64,000 bases of DNA from Asterias amurensis (GCF_032118995.1 NC_092650.1:17603501-17667500), one strand, 5' to 3'; numbered from the stretch's first letter, positions 30,298 through 43,809 are shown. The notes: generated by a model not told the origin, from the letters alone. Numbers and translations: made by a program.

Positions 30298-32330
30298 TGC
30301 CTACAAGTTAATCCCTCCATGACAGCCCCACAAGCCTCACTATTCAACAAGTCATCTATTTTCTCATTACCTGCGTATTTTCATAAAGCTTCTAATTGAG
30401 GGACTAGTTCTATGATACAAGTTTCTAGTAGGCTTCATTATGGTCTTCCTTGCACACACTTAAATACCTCAATGATTTCTGATACTATTTTATGTGTAGT
30501 AATTGCATTGTTTATTCTAAAAACATGATATGAGTTATTTGTAACCTATACAAATAGGGCATTCACCTTGAATAGACTTTTCAAAGGACTCAGGAAAGTA
30601 CTGAGTAAACAGTGTTAACACACATTGGTGTAAGGGTTAAACCAAAATTATCAATCTTTATCCTGGATGCAAATTTAACATCTTTTAAAATAGGAATGGT
30701 AGTTTTACATCGATCATTACTAAATTTTACCAAAGCAACAGCTGTCACTGCAGTGCTCAGAACTATAATACAGTCTTTGTTGCAATTTGTATGGGTCTCA
30801 TAAAAATGCTTTGCATATTGTTTAGCTCCTGGTAATTGTATATGAAATAAATTAAATAAATTTGATTTCTCAATAATAAGTGTAGATTCTGAAGATTACC
30901 CATGCACGCATATTTTCAGTAATTTTACAAACGGCCAAAATCCCTGGCAGCCAAAAATGTATGTTTGGAGAAACCATTTTTAAAGTTTAGAAGTTAATTT
31001 TGAAATTACTGGCTGGTACATGGAACTATCCACGGTTTAATTTTTTGACAGCTACTTGGTCCTGTTACCGTAAAAATTAATATTCAACAGTAACTTTGAT
31101 CATCTTGTTGTTGATTTGTTGAGGAACATTACATAATTGGTATGAACATAACTTGTCTGTGATCACAGATTTACATCAAACTTACTAGATCTATGGATGA
31201 TTGACACTGACAGTAGAAAACATCCTGTCACGGTGTTGATGAAACAGTGATAAAGTCGTGGACAAAATTGTGTTTGTTCGACTTGGTAGTTTTATTCGCA
31301 CTCAGCTAGGAGCAGGTGAACTATAGAACAACAAATAATAAAATAGATAATTAATATATCAATACATAAATTAAATTACTCAATAATCAAATCAAAGATA
31401 CAAGAAGGGTATTTAAATAAAACATGCAATCAGAGGTTTCCGGGAAGATTGAATAAAATGCAATCGATGGCTTTCGGAAAGATTGTACGAAAATGAACAG
31501 ACAATTGTTTCCCAAAGAAGATTAAAGAAACTAAGCAATCGGGATACTTCACAAGGATTTAAAGAAAGCAATTATTGAAGCTTGAACAAATCTACTTCTG
31601 CAATTCTATATCAAAAGATGAACAATACAATTATGGACTTTACTAAATTAACACTTACAAATTGTTACCGGGAAATTCACATCAACACTGTGGGAAACTT
31701 AACGGCGATGTACAGGGTTTACGAGAGTTTTAGGCGGCATACTGATATATAACAAAACTGTTGGGAAATACACACATATAAACTCATTTACCGCCAACCT
31801 TTCTAAATCGTATTACCATTATGCAACGTTACAAATCCTACTAATACACACAAGATAATAAAAGCAATTACAAGACAAGTATGTTGGGTACAAAAAATAG
31901 GATTTAGAAGAATAAATTTGAAGGTTTCTGTCTGAAATGTCATATTTATGAGAAGTTTATAAAACTAATTTTCCCGTTTTGAATTTGTTGCACAGTGAGC
32001 GAAAATGTGTTAAAAGTTTTCACAATTTTCTTGTGACCCAGGTGGCTGTTTGGTCTTAAGCCTATACCGGTTTGTTTATGTACATTGTAAATGGTGGATT
32101 ATATAAAGTGCTTACACTGCCAGGAGTGACAGCAACTGTTTTCTTAGCAAAAGCCAATAATGTACTGTTGCTTTAAACATAACTTTTACTTAATTGTATT
32201 TGTGTAGTGTGATGAATTGGTTATAAGGCTAGTTATTAAGTTGTTTGCTTGTGAGACAGCAGTGTATTGGACCATGGTCCCTCTGTAATATTCCTGAAAT
32301 ATAAAGAGAGTTTCATCAAAGGGTGCATAG
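30298..32330. other. AT-rich stretch, no gene
   Basis: 30298-30480 may be worn Penelope-like sequence. A scrap of family C (ACAGATTTACATCAAACTTA) lies at about 31166. The rest is unremarkable, with no coding signal. Confidence 0.4.
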
Positions 32331-32669
32331 AGGCACTGGACAATATTGGTAATTACTCAAAATAATTTTTAGCATAAAAATACCTACTTGGTAACCAGCA
32401 ATAGAGAGCTGTGGATAGTATGAAACTTTGTGAGAAACGACTTCCCCTGAAGTAACGTATAGTTGTTTAGAAAGAGGTAATTTCTCATTCAAACAATGAA
32501 ATACTTCAGCTTATATGCATTTTAAAGCACACACATTTAAGCAACAAGGGTGTTTCGATGACCAATTGAGTCCAAATTTTTCACAGGTTTGTTTTTTGAT
32601 GTATGCGTTAGGATACACCAAGTGAGAATACTGGTCTTTGCCGGTTACCAAGCGTGTCAGTACCTTTAA
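32331..32669. mobile_element. Worn family A element
   Basis: AGGCACTGGACAATATTGGT to GTGTCAGTACCTTTAAA with family A words in order (GTGAGAAACGACT, GATACACCAAGTGAGAATAC). More diverged than the copies at 7-15 kb. Confidence 0.75.
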
Positions 32670-33015
32670 ATGCTTTATACAGTGTGTATGATTATTTGAG
32701 TTTATTTTATAATTTTGAGTAGGAGTGTACATGTACTTTATAAAGCAGTATTCACATCTCTGGAAAAAATGATAGCATTCTTTAAAGTCCGATGTCTGAT
32801 CATCTTGCAATATTTGCAGTACTATGAAGGGAACATTTAACATTCATTCAATAAGCACATTCTGTTTCAACTTTGACATTGCGTCTCTATTGCTGTTCCC
32901 TATTTTAATTTCAATTTAAGTTTCACATTGTTTAAATTTTATTTTAGCTATCATATAGTGTGATTGCAGAAAACAAATCACATAATGCGTTTTATGAAGT
33001 GTGCCTACTCCTGTC
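32670..33015. other. No feature seen
   Basis: AT-rich and non-coding. Confidence 0.4.
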
Positions 33016-33294
33016 TAAGCCTGGGCGACTTGTGTGACTATATTGATTGCTATGACGAGTCAGGACAATCGCTATTCAACTACTAGGTTAATCATGCTGC
33101 CTTGAACATCACTGACATCAGTGACACAATCTATCAATCCTTTCAGCAGGAATTTTAGTATATTGCGCCTGTGGCAAACAAATGCTGCATTGCATCTTGG
33201 GAATTAAAAATTACTCGCAACTACATATAGCTCAAATTTGCAACTGTTTGTGGTGCGACTAGTCAAGTAAATGTCACTATATTGCCCAGGCTTA
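33016..33294. mobile_element. Foldback element with TAAGCCTGGGC ends
   Basis: TAAGCCTGGGC at the left and GCCCAGGCTTA at the right, with mirrored GTGACTATATT / GTCACTATATT words nearby, enclose ~280 bp of non-coding DNA. The ends may include a TA target. Confidence 0.6.
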
Positions 33295-33375
33295 CCCCTG
33301 TTGTTAATACCTCTGTTAATATGTTGCCTTTGTTAACATTTAATTTCTACATTATATTCCCATTTAAAATCTTTT

Positions 33376-34004
33376 ATTAAATACACTGGACACTACTGGT
33401 AATTACTCAAAGTAATTGTTGGCATAAAAACCTGCTTGGTAAACTTACTTGAAAATGAAGTAAATTTTGCCTTGAGTCTTGTTTTTGTCATCTGTTACTC
33501 TTCTAAAAAAAAACTCAAAAGGGAAGAATTGTTTTGTCACTTTTTCAAAATGTAATAACTGATATCAACTTTCGAGACTCAATTTTGACAGCACATTATT
33601 TACCTTGAAGATAGTCATTTGACCTACATGTAGCGTGGGGTATGCTCTATATTATTCTCAATGAATAGTTGTTGATTTTTCAGGAAAAGAATAATTGACT
33701 TTTCCTAAAATTCATGTTATGTTCACTTTTGTGCTCTCCCTCTCGTTCAGAGATAGGTAGTCTTTGTGCAGGAAAAATCATCATCTTAACTATCAGCACA
33801 AACACAATATTTGTTCCTAATGGAGATACTGGCCGAGTGGCCATGGGAGACAGAGAAAGACTTTAGGCCTGAAGCCTTTTTTCAGTTGAAGCCCAATTGA
33901 TCAAATGAGCCAATATTTTCACAGAATTGTTACTTTGTGCATGTTGGGATACACCAAGTGAGATACTGGTCTTTGACAAATACCAAAAGTGTTCAGTGCC
34001 TTTA
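33376..34004. mobile_element. Family A element with foreign insert
   Basis: TTAAATACACTGGACACTAC at the left and AAGTGTTCAGTGCCTTTAA at the right. The family sequence is interrupted between about 33445 and 33885 by AT-rich sequence without clear ends. Confidence 0.55.
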
Positions 34005-35019
34005 ACAGTTTAAGTAAAATAGGGAAAAAATAGAGACACCTAAAACAACATGTCATTTCTCTCGGTGGCCCTTAAACCACCAATCACATGAAATGCCTTC
34101 TACAAATTGTATTTCTTATGAGTTGGAACCGATATCACACAACACAAAAATGTCTGTTTGAAAATTTGTTTTTCATTGGTACTTGAGCCGTCGTAATTTA
34201 ATTTGTTGTCATAATTGGTAAAAAATGGAAGAAAAAAAATTATGCAAGTCGCCAGACACAGGAGGCCTGAAGGCCACTTCAAGGTGTGAGCTACAAATTT
34301 CTTTTTCAGAGGTCATTGCCACCTACTCCTAGGGCTGAAACAGGGTTAACCCCTTTTAAACTCCATACAGATGTAGGCTTGGCTATCATCAGTCTGAAAC
34401 CTGGCCGGTAGGGCAGAAAGCACTACGTCCCCAATTTTACGTAGCAATAAAGACATTTGTAAAGTGCATAATAGTGCAAAAAGCCTCTCTAAGTGCATAG
34501 CTAGAACAATAAAGTGTATGTCTGATTCTTCTACATGTACATTAGATGTCAATCTCCTCCCAAACAAGAAGTATAAGTAATTAAACGTATACATTATGCC
34601 CATTTTTGCTTGTGATTTATGTACCTAGTAACTTTAAATGAATGTGTCATACAATGTAGTTACAATTCAGCTGTAATGTTGTGAAAACTTAACCTTTAAT
34701 CTATTGATCCATCCATCTATCTATCTTTCTTTCTTTCTTTCTTTGAACCTGATGATCAAACAGCCAGCCACAGCGCTTTTCTCGAAATAGATAATAAGTT
34801 AAAACTGACATTGGCTCTAACGCCCGCGCTTAACTGGAAGTAAAGGTCAAATGGGGTCACACTCTGTGTAGCTTTTGTTTAAAAGTATGCACACAGCCCA
34901 TGATTTATAGATTGTACAAATCCATTGTGTGGTTTATGTGTTATGTTTTTTTATTTTATATTAAACCCTTATTTAATGTATTGCAGTGCATAATGTAGGC
35001 TTTAAATTGACCAAGACAT
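34005..35019. other. AT-rich stretch, no gene
   Basis: Contains a (TCTA/TTTC)n microsatellite at about 34708-34745. No coding or structured feature recognised. Confidence 0.4.
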
Positions 35020-35870
35020 GGGTACAAAAAATCACCCAAAATATTCAAGATGGTGTTGGAAGAGGTTTTCAAGAACACTTTACTGGATGAGAAGGAAGGG
35101 GTACATTATCGATGGAGAAATGTTATTAGATCTATGCTTTGCAGATGATGTGGCTCTATCACCTCCCCTGCTAATGTGTTAGAAGTGCAAACAAATGAAT
35201 TAAACAGCAAAAATAAAGCTTGATTTGAAGATGCACAAGGAAAAGTTCATGACCAACTTCAATACAGATGACTCAATACTGGTGAAGGACTAAGGGATCG
35301 CCCGGGTCAATGAATATAAATACTGTACCAAACAGTAAAACTGAACGAGGATTAGTCCCAAAAGGTGAAGCATCAACCAGGATTAAGACAGGAGGATGGA
35401 GCTCCTTTGGACGATACAGAGGAATATTATGTGATAGGAACATACCTACATGGTGGTATTGAGGAGAAAAATAATAGGATCAGTGTGAGCTCTCAACAAT
35501 AACTTGGAGCAGAAACATGGACAGACAACAACAAAACTGATAGAACATAAACTCTGCACACCAACAAAAGCAATGGATAGACGAGTGCTACATTTCTTTA
35601 TATAGAGACCGGATTAAATGCACAGAAACAAGAGAGAACAGAGGAAAGTATGAAAAAGCCTATATGGAGATAGGATGGACACTTTACCCTTAGAACTGAC
35701 AATATATGGACAACAAGAATCATGGATTGGCAACCAGGGAAAGAGGTACAAGTAGACAGAGAAGAAGATCACCACGGAGAGATGACATCATGCAGGAGCA
35801 ACATGAACCAGAACTGCAAGTAATAGAAATGAATGGCATTTACATGAGGAGGGACATACCCTACACTGGA
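35020..35870 (+). pseudogene. Decayed LINE reverse transcriptase, C-terminal part (RTE/CR1-like)
   Basis: Pieces in all three plus frames appear in the order expected of a LINE RT: VLEEVFKNTLLDEKEGVHY, then the FADD-type box (CFADDVALS with a shift), then thumb and tail words related to WSSFGRYRGI, NNLEQKHG, CTPTKAMDRRVLHF, NIWTTRIMDWQPGKE and GRPRRRW-type SRQRRRSPRRDD. Several stops and frame changes separate them, so it is long dead. The 5' part and the poly-A tail are not visible. The subfamily is a guess from the tail. Confidence 0.6.
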
Positions 35871-36139
35871 TGCATACACAGCCTAAGTGATGATCTTTAA
35901 AAGTACATATGTGACGTCACATACGAGGTAACTGAATAAGTTTCATCTCTGAATATCTAACTAAATGTGAAATTTCTGTGGGAGCTGCTGCTCGCTGGAT
36001 GCTTCCGGTATGGAATCGATAAAATGGAACTTGAACTGAACGACTGTTTTCGGGTACCCATATACATGTACCTAGTTAACTGCTATGGGCTTACAGTGGA
36101 CCAAATTGTTCTGGATGGTGGACTCCAAGAGTGGATAAT

Positions 36140-36548
36140 GGAATGAAGACCTGTGTGGATAATGCCAATTAATTGCATGCGTGCTTCCATTGTACAGTGT
36201 GGGCGAGGTGTTGGAGGAACTTATGATCAAGTGTTGTCTTGACAAAACTGACATGAATGTTGAACTTGTGTTGGTGATATGGTGCTATGAGGCAAATTGG
36301 GTGGAGGATCTTGGTGAGATGTCTGGCCATGTTGTAGGTTGGTGAACCCCTGGACACCACTATATCGTGGAGGGAAGCATCGAGATTGTGTATCTTGGGT
36401 TGTCTGAGGAAACGAGGACAGGGGATTCAGAGAGCTCGAGAATGCAAATTAAAATAAGGCTAAATTGGTGTGCTATGGCTTGAAACAAATGGAGCTGCTA
36501 TGTGATCTTGCATTCAATATCCGGAATGGGGTTTCTTGTTGGTGTCTG
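36140..36548 (-). mobile_element. Penelope-like fragment, minus arm (pair 2)
   Basis: The minus strand encodes Penelope-type words (SRGSPTYNMARHLTKILHP) and at the nucleotide level matches the other loci (GACAGACACCAACAAGAAAC, CCTCGTTTCCTCAGACAACC). Broken and rearranged internally. Confidence 0.65.
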
Positions 36549-36650
36549 TCCCTAACACAACTCTAACCCTCATCCTAACCCTCATCCTAACCCTAACCCT
36601 AGTTCTACCCGGGAGTTCTATCACCCTAACCCTTCATGTAACCCTAACCC
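36549..36650 (-). repeat. Telomere-like repeats between Penelope-like arms (pair 2)
   Basis: CCCTAA-type units on the plus strand (CATCCTAACCCTAACCCTAG, CACCCTAACCC, GTAACCCTAACCCC), interrupted by a short CCCGGGAGTTC segment. The strand is opposite to that at 29785 and 46222. Confidence 0.75.
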
Positions 36651-36825
36651 CCTCACTCATGACCACACTTACTGACACAAACGACTAGGCCTACAACCGA
36701 CCCTTACAGACACTAACCTTCACCTAAACACCATCTGACACTTAAAGATACCTACCAAAGGAACCCACTTCCAGATATTAAATGAAAGATCACATACCAG
36801 TTCCGGTCTCAAGCCTAGTGTTTGG
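36651..36825 (+). mobile_element. Penelope-like fragment, plus arm (pair 2)
   Basis: Starting after the telomere-like block, ACTTAAAGATACCTACCAAA and TTCCAGATATTAAATGAAAG match the 5' part of the minus arm at 36490-36540 in the opposite orientation. The arm soon ends (ACCAGTTCCGGTCTCAAGCC). Confidence 0.55.
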
Positions 36826-37086
36826 TGCAGCGCGATGTGGCAGCTTTTGCTATTGCTCTCCTGCAAATGTCTCTGTCTTCTCTGTTTTCGTACTACATTG
36901 GTTGTCTGCGTATGTGCATGTCGTTTTCAAGGTGTTTGAAGTTTGATTCGCCTGGAGAGCTGTGCCATCCCTTGTGTGGACAGGCAGGTCATTGATGTTG
37001 CAAGGTTGTAAGTGACCACCGAATCTTCAACAAAAGAAATTGGTACAGATGCTGATTGCTGATGCCAAGATCAGGATAGCATACTA
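36826..37086. other. No feature seen
   Basis: Non-coding spacer before a minisatellite. Confidence 0.35.
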
Positions 37087-37697
37087 CACATCTGACAAAT
37101 TCTGCAGAGCCAATCCCAAGGACATTGTGCATCCTCTGACAAATTCTGCAGTGCCAATCCCAAGGACATTGTGCATACTACTTTGACAAATTCTGCAGTG
37201 CCAATCCCAAGGACATACTGTATACGGCTCCTGCAAATTCTCCAGTGCCAATCCCAAGGACACTGTGCTTACGCAAACTCTCCAGTGCCAATCCTATTAG
37301 GACACTGTGCTTACGCAAACTCTTCATTGCGTATCCCAAGGACACTGTGCTTACGCAAACTCTTCATTGCGTATCCCAAGGACACTGTGCTTACGCAAAC
37401 TCTTCATTGCCAATCCCAAGGAAACTGTGCAGACTATTCAGACAAATTCTCCAGTGCCAATCCCAAGGACATTGTGCTAACGTAAACTCTCCAATGCCAA
37501 TCCCAAGGACTTCGTTTGTACACTGCTCTGACAAATTCTCTGGTGCCAATCCCAAAGACTTTGTGCGCACTACTTTGACAATGTCTGCAGTGCCATTCTT
37601 AAGGACATTGTGCTTACGCAAATTCTCTAGTGCCAATTCCAAGGACACTGTGCAGACTACTCAGACAAATGCTCCAGTGCCAATCCCAAGGAAATTG
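37087..37697 (+). repeat. 40-55 bp minisatellite, about 13 units
   Basis: Core TGCCAATCCCAAGGACA followed by TTGTGC or CTGTGCTTACG and CAAATTCTCCAG. Unit length varies between about 40 and 55 bp, and the three units at 37310-37410 are nearly identical. Frames are open through it on both strands, but unit lengths are not a fixed multiple of three, so coding is unlikely. Confidence 0.85.
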
Positions 37698-39081
37698 TAA
37701 ACCACAAATATGGTCTATTGACTAACTGTTGAATCACTCGCTGGAGATATTCTACTGTGAAAGCTGGAGATATTCTACTTTGAAAACTCATCCCCAGCAG
37801 ACAAAGATGCCCAAAAGAAGACCTTTTTTGACGAATGGATGGAGGATACTGGATGCAGGTTCGAAAATCAACAGAGAAAGATGGAAAAAACATGTCAAAG
37901 AAATCCGAGCACGCCCGACCTGATGAAGATGATGAATATCTGTACTAACTGTAAAGCTAATGTCATGAAATAATAGTTAAATGTAGTAATTAGCTTAACG
38001 CTAACTAGTTAATTTTCTTAATATTGACATAAAAAATGTCTTGATGAGAACCTTATCAATTACTTATAATAAGCTTACAAGGTATTTGCATATCAACACG
38101 CTTGATGCATTTAAATACATGTATGTTATAAATCTTTTCTGAAGTATGATCCCATGTTACCTTTACTTCTGGCCAAAACCGGGAGTTCAAATTTCAGAAT
38201 TCAAAAGTTCATGTCTCATGAACCAAACTAAATTCATCTTTGGGGGACGTTAAATCAATGCAAGCACATTGAGATAGGTATTGTGAAATGTGCGCTATAA
38301 AAGTTTTATTATTCATTTTATTTATTTAATATTACAAAAATCTGGAGAGCCATAAAAGTCCCAAATGGAAGCACCATATGTTTTTTTGAATAGGTTCACT
38401 GCGCTCCTTTTCTATTTCCTCTTCTACTTCCCCTTCTCTCTTTTCAAGGAACACCTTGCCAGTTTAGTTTTAGCTTTTGTTTAGTGTATTGTTAGGAGGC
38501 GCCTGGACCCCGGAATGGTCGACACTTCATTGATGTCAGTTGGAGTATATGTATACACACAGATCTCCTGCTGGCGGGAAAGGCGTATCCCCACACTGCG
38601 GTATGGGTACTGGCCTGGTGTTCTACATTACTCTTTCTGTTGTGTTCCTCAACCCTCTTACATGTATAGGTTATATTTTGTCCAGACTTGTGGACTTAAT
38701 TTGTGGACTTGTATAAAGATTTTAGTAGTACTGCTGGTTTAGTGGGAATGATGTTTGAGGTTATTGTAAAGCAAGGTTGAAACAGCCATGTAAAACATTA
38801 TCCTTACACATTTTGTAAATTAAGATAAATGTCAGTAGATTTGAACATTTTTAAGTTTCCAATGAGGCCCAGAGTGTTTAAAGTTCACAGATTTACAAAT
38901 AACTTACAGGGTTTACTTGAGGTAATGGTGAAAGACTTCTCCTGAAATATAATTCCATGAAATGCTTTCCTTTTTTACCTTTTTTAGAAAACATTAAAAC
39001 AATATATCAATTATCAATTATCGAGATTCTCGGATTTTTGCCATTGATTATGTTTCAGTTAAATGGTTTTCTCAATAATAA
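37698..39081. other. No gene; SINE tail remnant
   Basis: GCACATTGAGATAGGTATTG and GTGCGCTATAAAAG at about 38264-38303 are the 3' tail of the tRNA-derived SINE family seen at 40400-50840. A scrap of family C lies near 38884. Nothing else is recognised. Confidence 0.45.
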
Positions 39082-39534
39082 GTGTACATTCATAAGATTA
39101 CTGATACTGTACGCAAACATATTCATATGCTGGTCAGCATTTATTTGGTGTACGATCTTCTAAGAGAACCACATGCGGACCAAGAGAGGCCATCAGCAAA
39201 GCTTTATACTTCAGAGTCTGTAGCACATTCAAGTACATGTTCCGTCTCTTTCAACTCGGGAGAACTGGCATCTTCATCAAAAGACAGCCTTCATCTCACG
39301 TTATCGTCAATTACTGATATGCAAACATATTCATATGCTAATCTACTGGTCAGCATTCATTTGGTGTACGATCTTCTAAGAGAACAACATGCGGACCAAG
39401 AGAGGCCATCAGCAAAGCTCGATACTACAGAGTCTGTAGCACATTCAAATACATGTTTCGTCTCTTTCAACTCGCGAGAACTGCCATCTTCATCAAAAGA
39501 CGGCCATCATCTCACATTATCGTTACCATTGTGA
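39082..39534 (+). other. Open frame across two tandem ~230 bp repeats
   Basis: Two copies of a ~200-230 bp unit (39130-39290 and 39345-39520 match best) run in the same frame, so each contributes VYDLLRE(P/Q)HADQERPSAK, VAHS(S/N)TC and SSSKD words to a 150-codon open frame. Changes between the copies do not introduce stops. I do not recognise the peptide. It has no clear splice sites or partner gene, and it may be chance openness in a young duplication. Confidence 0.35.
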
Positions 39535-40011
39535 TTCTAAAAGTAAATTCATCTTGCTATTGATTAGATTGTCTATCATAGCTTTTACAGATTATGTCTT
39601 TATAGTATAGTGTTACAACTTTTTCAATGTTTCCGGCCTAATTGTTAAAGGCACTGGACACATTTGGTAGTTGTCAAAGACCAGTATTCTCACTTGGTGT
39701 ATCCCAAAACACATAGTATGCTTAAAATAACAATCAGTGAAACTTTGGGCTCAATTGGTCATCAAAGATACTTAAGAAAATAATGCAGCCATTCCCCAAT
39801 GTTTTTTACTATCAACAGCTATCCATTGCTCATTAACAATTCAGTTTTTATGCTAACAATTGTTTTGAGTAATTACCAATAGTGTCCAGTGCCTTTAAGA
39901 ATCTTGTTTGTAGTTCTGTTTATTGCTGCAGTTTAAACTCTGTTTTGTTTAAATTTGTCATTCTGTAGTTTTGTTTAATCAAGGGAGGTTACCAATATAG
40001 AGGACAATCAT

Positions 40012-40140
40012 AATGTCCATAACCTACCACCACTTTTCCATTCATTATGAAATAATTTCAAATTGAATTAATCAAATGAGATACTCCTTGAGGTACTCAT
40101 AAGTTAAAAAGTGGTGGGCGGATACTGATACGGAAATTAT
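40012..40140. mobile_element. CCACCACTTTT hairpin in unit 1
   Basis: CCATAACCTACCACCACTTT faces AAAGTGGTGGGCGGATAC. It is a relative of 27891-28022; equivalents lie at about 41095-41225 and 42260-42375, and a truncated one at 43398. Confidence 0.65.
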
Positions 40141-40399
40141 TCATATCAGTGTACAGTGTATGTTTCCTTATTTCTTTCTAATTTAGTGTACTTTGTCAAA
40201 CATCTATCCAGTACAATCCCAGTTTGCTCAGTTCACAATTAAATTATTTTAACTGGAAAGTGTTTTGGTAATTGAAAGATAATATGTTTTAAGCTGTGTT
40301 TTGTTGGACATCATGTCTCCTTTTTTTTTGCAGTTGAGTGTAGATTCACAAAAATAATCTACACCATCATCAATAAAGTTTATTTCATTTGAAATTAAA

Positions 40400-40665
40400 G
40401 AGCGTCGAATTCAAGTTCTGGTGGTTAATCACCGGAGTGTGGGTTCGAATCTGGTCATGGCACTTGTGTTCACCCAGGGGTATAAATGGGTACCTGTGAG
40501 GTTTAGGGGTTGAAAAACCACTAGCACCATACTGCAGCTCAGGGCTGTATACTCCCGGGGAGCTGAGAAGGATTACAGGAATTATATTGGCCCAATGTTG
40601 AGGCCACTTATGCAAAGCGCATTGATACAGTTATTGTAAACTGCGCTAAACACTAAAAACTAGTT
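40400..40665 (+). mobile_element. tRNA-derived SINE (unit 1)
   Basis: The Pol III B box is GGGTTCGAATC at 40441-40451. The body reads GGGTATAAATGGGTACCTGT and the tail GCGCATTGATACAGTTATTG. The A box is worn at this copy. Confidence 0.75.
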
Positions 40666-41540
40666 TGTATTAAAGGAACAGACTGAGCAAACTTGTACTG
40701 GCTAATACAAAATATAGATGAATTTGAGAACATTTTTTTTAGGCCTGATGAATTGTAAAGGCACTTGGACACGTTTGGTAAGTTAAAAAAATAGTATTCT
40801 CACTTGGTGTACGGTATATCTCAAAATATGCCCAAAATAACAAAAGGGTAAATTTTGGCTCAATTGGTCATCGAAGCTGCAAGAAAATAAAGGAGCCGTT
40901 TCTCCCAATGTTTTTTTAAACTATCAACAGGGAAAACAAGTAAGTTTTTATGCTAACAATTATTTGAGTAATTACCAATAATATCCAGTGCCTTTAAGGT
41001 TTCTGTTTAGGGTTCTGTATTGGTACAGTTTACTCTGTTAAAACTTGTCACACTTTAATTTTGTTTAATCAAGGGAGTTTTAAAATATAGAGGATAACGT
41101 CCATATCCTATCACCACTTTTTCATTCATAATCAGAGATAATTTTGTATTTAATTTACTCAAATGAGATACTCCTTGAGGTACACATTTAGGTGATAAAG
41201 TGGTGGTAGGATATGGAAATCTTTCCAAGATAACAGTGTACAGTGTATGTTGCCTTAATTGTGTCTAATTTTGAGTACTTTGTCAAGCATTATCTATCCA
41301 GTACAATGCCAGTTTGCTCAGCTCACCATTAAACTATTTTAAATCAAAATGATTTGGTACATCGAAAGATAACTATTTTAAGCTGTGTCTTGTTGGACAG
41401 TGATTATATTTTTTTAATCTTTTAATTTGGGAAGAGGGCTATTTTTAAGTTGAATTATTCACTTTAGTCTGTAACAAATTGACAGTTGAGTGTAGATTAC
41501 CTACACTTTCATCAGTATAGTTTATTTAATTTAAAATTGA

Positions 41541-41838
41541 AGAAGCTTGTCTTGGTAAGAGCATCGAATTCAAGTTCTGGTGGTTAATCATCGGAGTGTG
41601 GGTTCAAATCTTATCATGGCACTTGTGTTCACACAGGGGTATAAATGGTCACCTGTGTGAGGGTAGGGGTTGAAAAGCCACTTGCACCATACTGCAGCTC
41701 ATAGGGCTGTATACTCCAGAGAGAGCTGAGAAAGCTTAAAGGAATGTTATTGGCCCAATGACGAGGCCACTAATGTGAATCACATTGATATGGTTATTGT
41801 AAAATGCGCTAAACACTATAAGAACTAGTTATTATTAA
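41541..41838 (+). mobile_element. tRNA-derived SINE (unit 2)
   Basis: A-box-like TTGGTAAGAGC and B box GGGTTCAAATC, with the same body and tail as the other copies. Confidence 0.75.
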
Positions 41839-42696
41839 AGGAACAGACTGAGCAAACTTGTACTGGCTAATACCAAAAATAGATTAATTTGAGAACATTG
41901 TTTAGGCCTGATGAATTGTAAGGCACTGGATACAGTTGGTAATTGTGAAAGACAAGTATTCTCACTTGGTGTATCCCAAAATGTGCATTTCCCATTACAA
42001 ACAGTGAAAATTTGGGCTCAATGGTTCATCAAAAGTGCATGAAAAGAATGGAGCAATTTCTTGCAATGTTTTTTTTTCCAACTATCAACAGGGAGAAAGG
42101 TCAGTTTTTATGGTACCAATTGTTTGGATTATTTACCAAGTATGTCCAGTGCCTTTAAGATTTTTGTATGTGGTTCTGTTTATTGCTACAGTTTATACTC
42201 TGTTAAAATTTGTCAATCTGTAATTTTGTTTTAATAAGGGAGGTTTAAAATATAGAGGATAATGTCCATATCCAACCACCACTTTTTCATTCATTATGAG
42301 ATATTTTAGATTGATTTTACTCAAATGAGATACTCCATGTGGTAAAAATAAGTGAAAAAAAGTGGTGGCAGGATATCCAAGATTACAGTGTACAGTGTAA
42401 ATGTTTCCTTATTTTTATCTAATTTTGTGTACTTTGTCAAACATTATTGAGTACAATGCCAATTTGCTCAGTTTACAATTAAACTATTTTAAATGGAAAG
42501 TGTTTTGGTATATCGAAAGATAACATGTTTTCATCTGTGTTTTGTATGACAATGATCATGTTACCTTTTAATGGGTGAAGACGGCTATTTATCAAGTTGA
42601 TTTATTCACGTCAGTTTGTAATTTACAGCTGAGTGTAGATTCACTATAATAATCTACACTTTCATCAAAATAGTTTATTCATTTATAATTAAAAAA

Positions 42697-42970
42697 GGGT
42701 GTCGTGGTTAAGAGCGTTGAATTCAAGTTCTGGTGGTTAATCATCGGAATGTGGGTTCGAATCTGGTCATGGTCATTCTTGTATAATGGATACTTTTGAG
42801 GGTATGGGTTGAAAAGCCACTTGCACTATGCTCCAGCTCAGGGCCGTCCATAGAGAGCCGAGAAAGATTAAAGGAATGTTATACTTGGCCCAAATGATGT
42901 GGGCACTAATGTAAAGCGCATTGATACGGTTATTGTAAACTGTGCTTAACACTAAAAACTAGTTATTGTT
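42697..42970 (+). mobile_element. tRNA-derived SINE (unit 3)
   Basis: A-box-like CGTGGTTAAGAGCG and B box GGGTTCGAATC; the tail AAAGCGCATTGATACGGTTA is well kept. Confidence 0.78.
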
Positions 42971-43809
42971 AAAGGAACAGACTGAGCAAACTTGTACTGG
43001 CTAATGCAAAATATAGATTGATTTGAGATTTATTTTAGTCCTAATGAATTGTAAGGCACTGGACACGTTTGGTAATCTAATTGTGAAAGACCAATATTCT
43101 CACTTTGTGTATCCTCAAAAATGCATAAAATAACAACTGGTGAAAATTTGGGCTCAGTTGGTCATCGAAAGTGCAAGAAAATAATAAGCCGTTTCTACCA
43201 ATGTTTCTTTATACTACCAACAGGGAAAATAAGTCAGTTTTTATGCTACCAGTTATTTTGAGTAATTACCTAGAATGTCCAGTGCCTTTAAGGTTTTTGT
43301 TTGTGGTTCTGTGTTGGCACAGTTTACTCTGTTGAGCTTGTCACTCTGTAGGCCTAATTCTGTTTAATCAAGGGAGTTTTAAAATATAGATAGGATAATG
43401 TCCGTATCCTACCACCACTATTTCATTCATTATGAATTAATTTTAAATTGAATTTACTCAAATGAGAAATTCCAAGATTACAGTGTACAGTACAGTGTAA
43501 ATGTATGTTTCCTTGTTTTTATCTAATTCTGTGTACTTTATCAAACATTATTGAGTACAGTGCCAGTTTGCTCGGTTTACAATTCAACTATTTTAAATGG
43601 AAAGTTTTTCGGTATACCAGTATCGGAAGATAACGTGTTTTAGCTGTGTTTTAATGGACAAGGATCATGTTATCTTTTAATTTGGGAAGACGGCCATTTT
43701 CAAGTTGAACAATTCACTTTAGTCTGTAACGAATTGCAGTTGAGTGTAGATTCACAAAAATAATCTACACTTTCATCAATATAGTTTATTTCATTTATAA
43801 AATTAAAGG

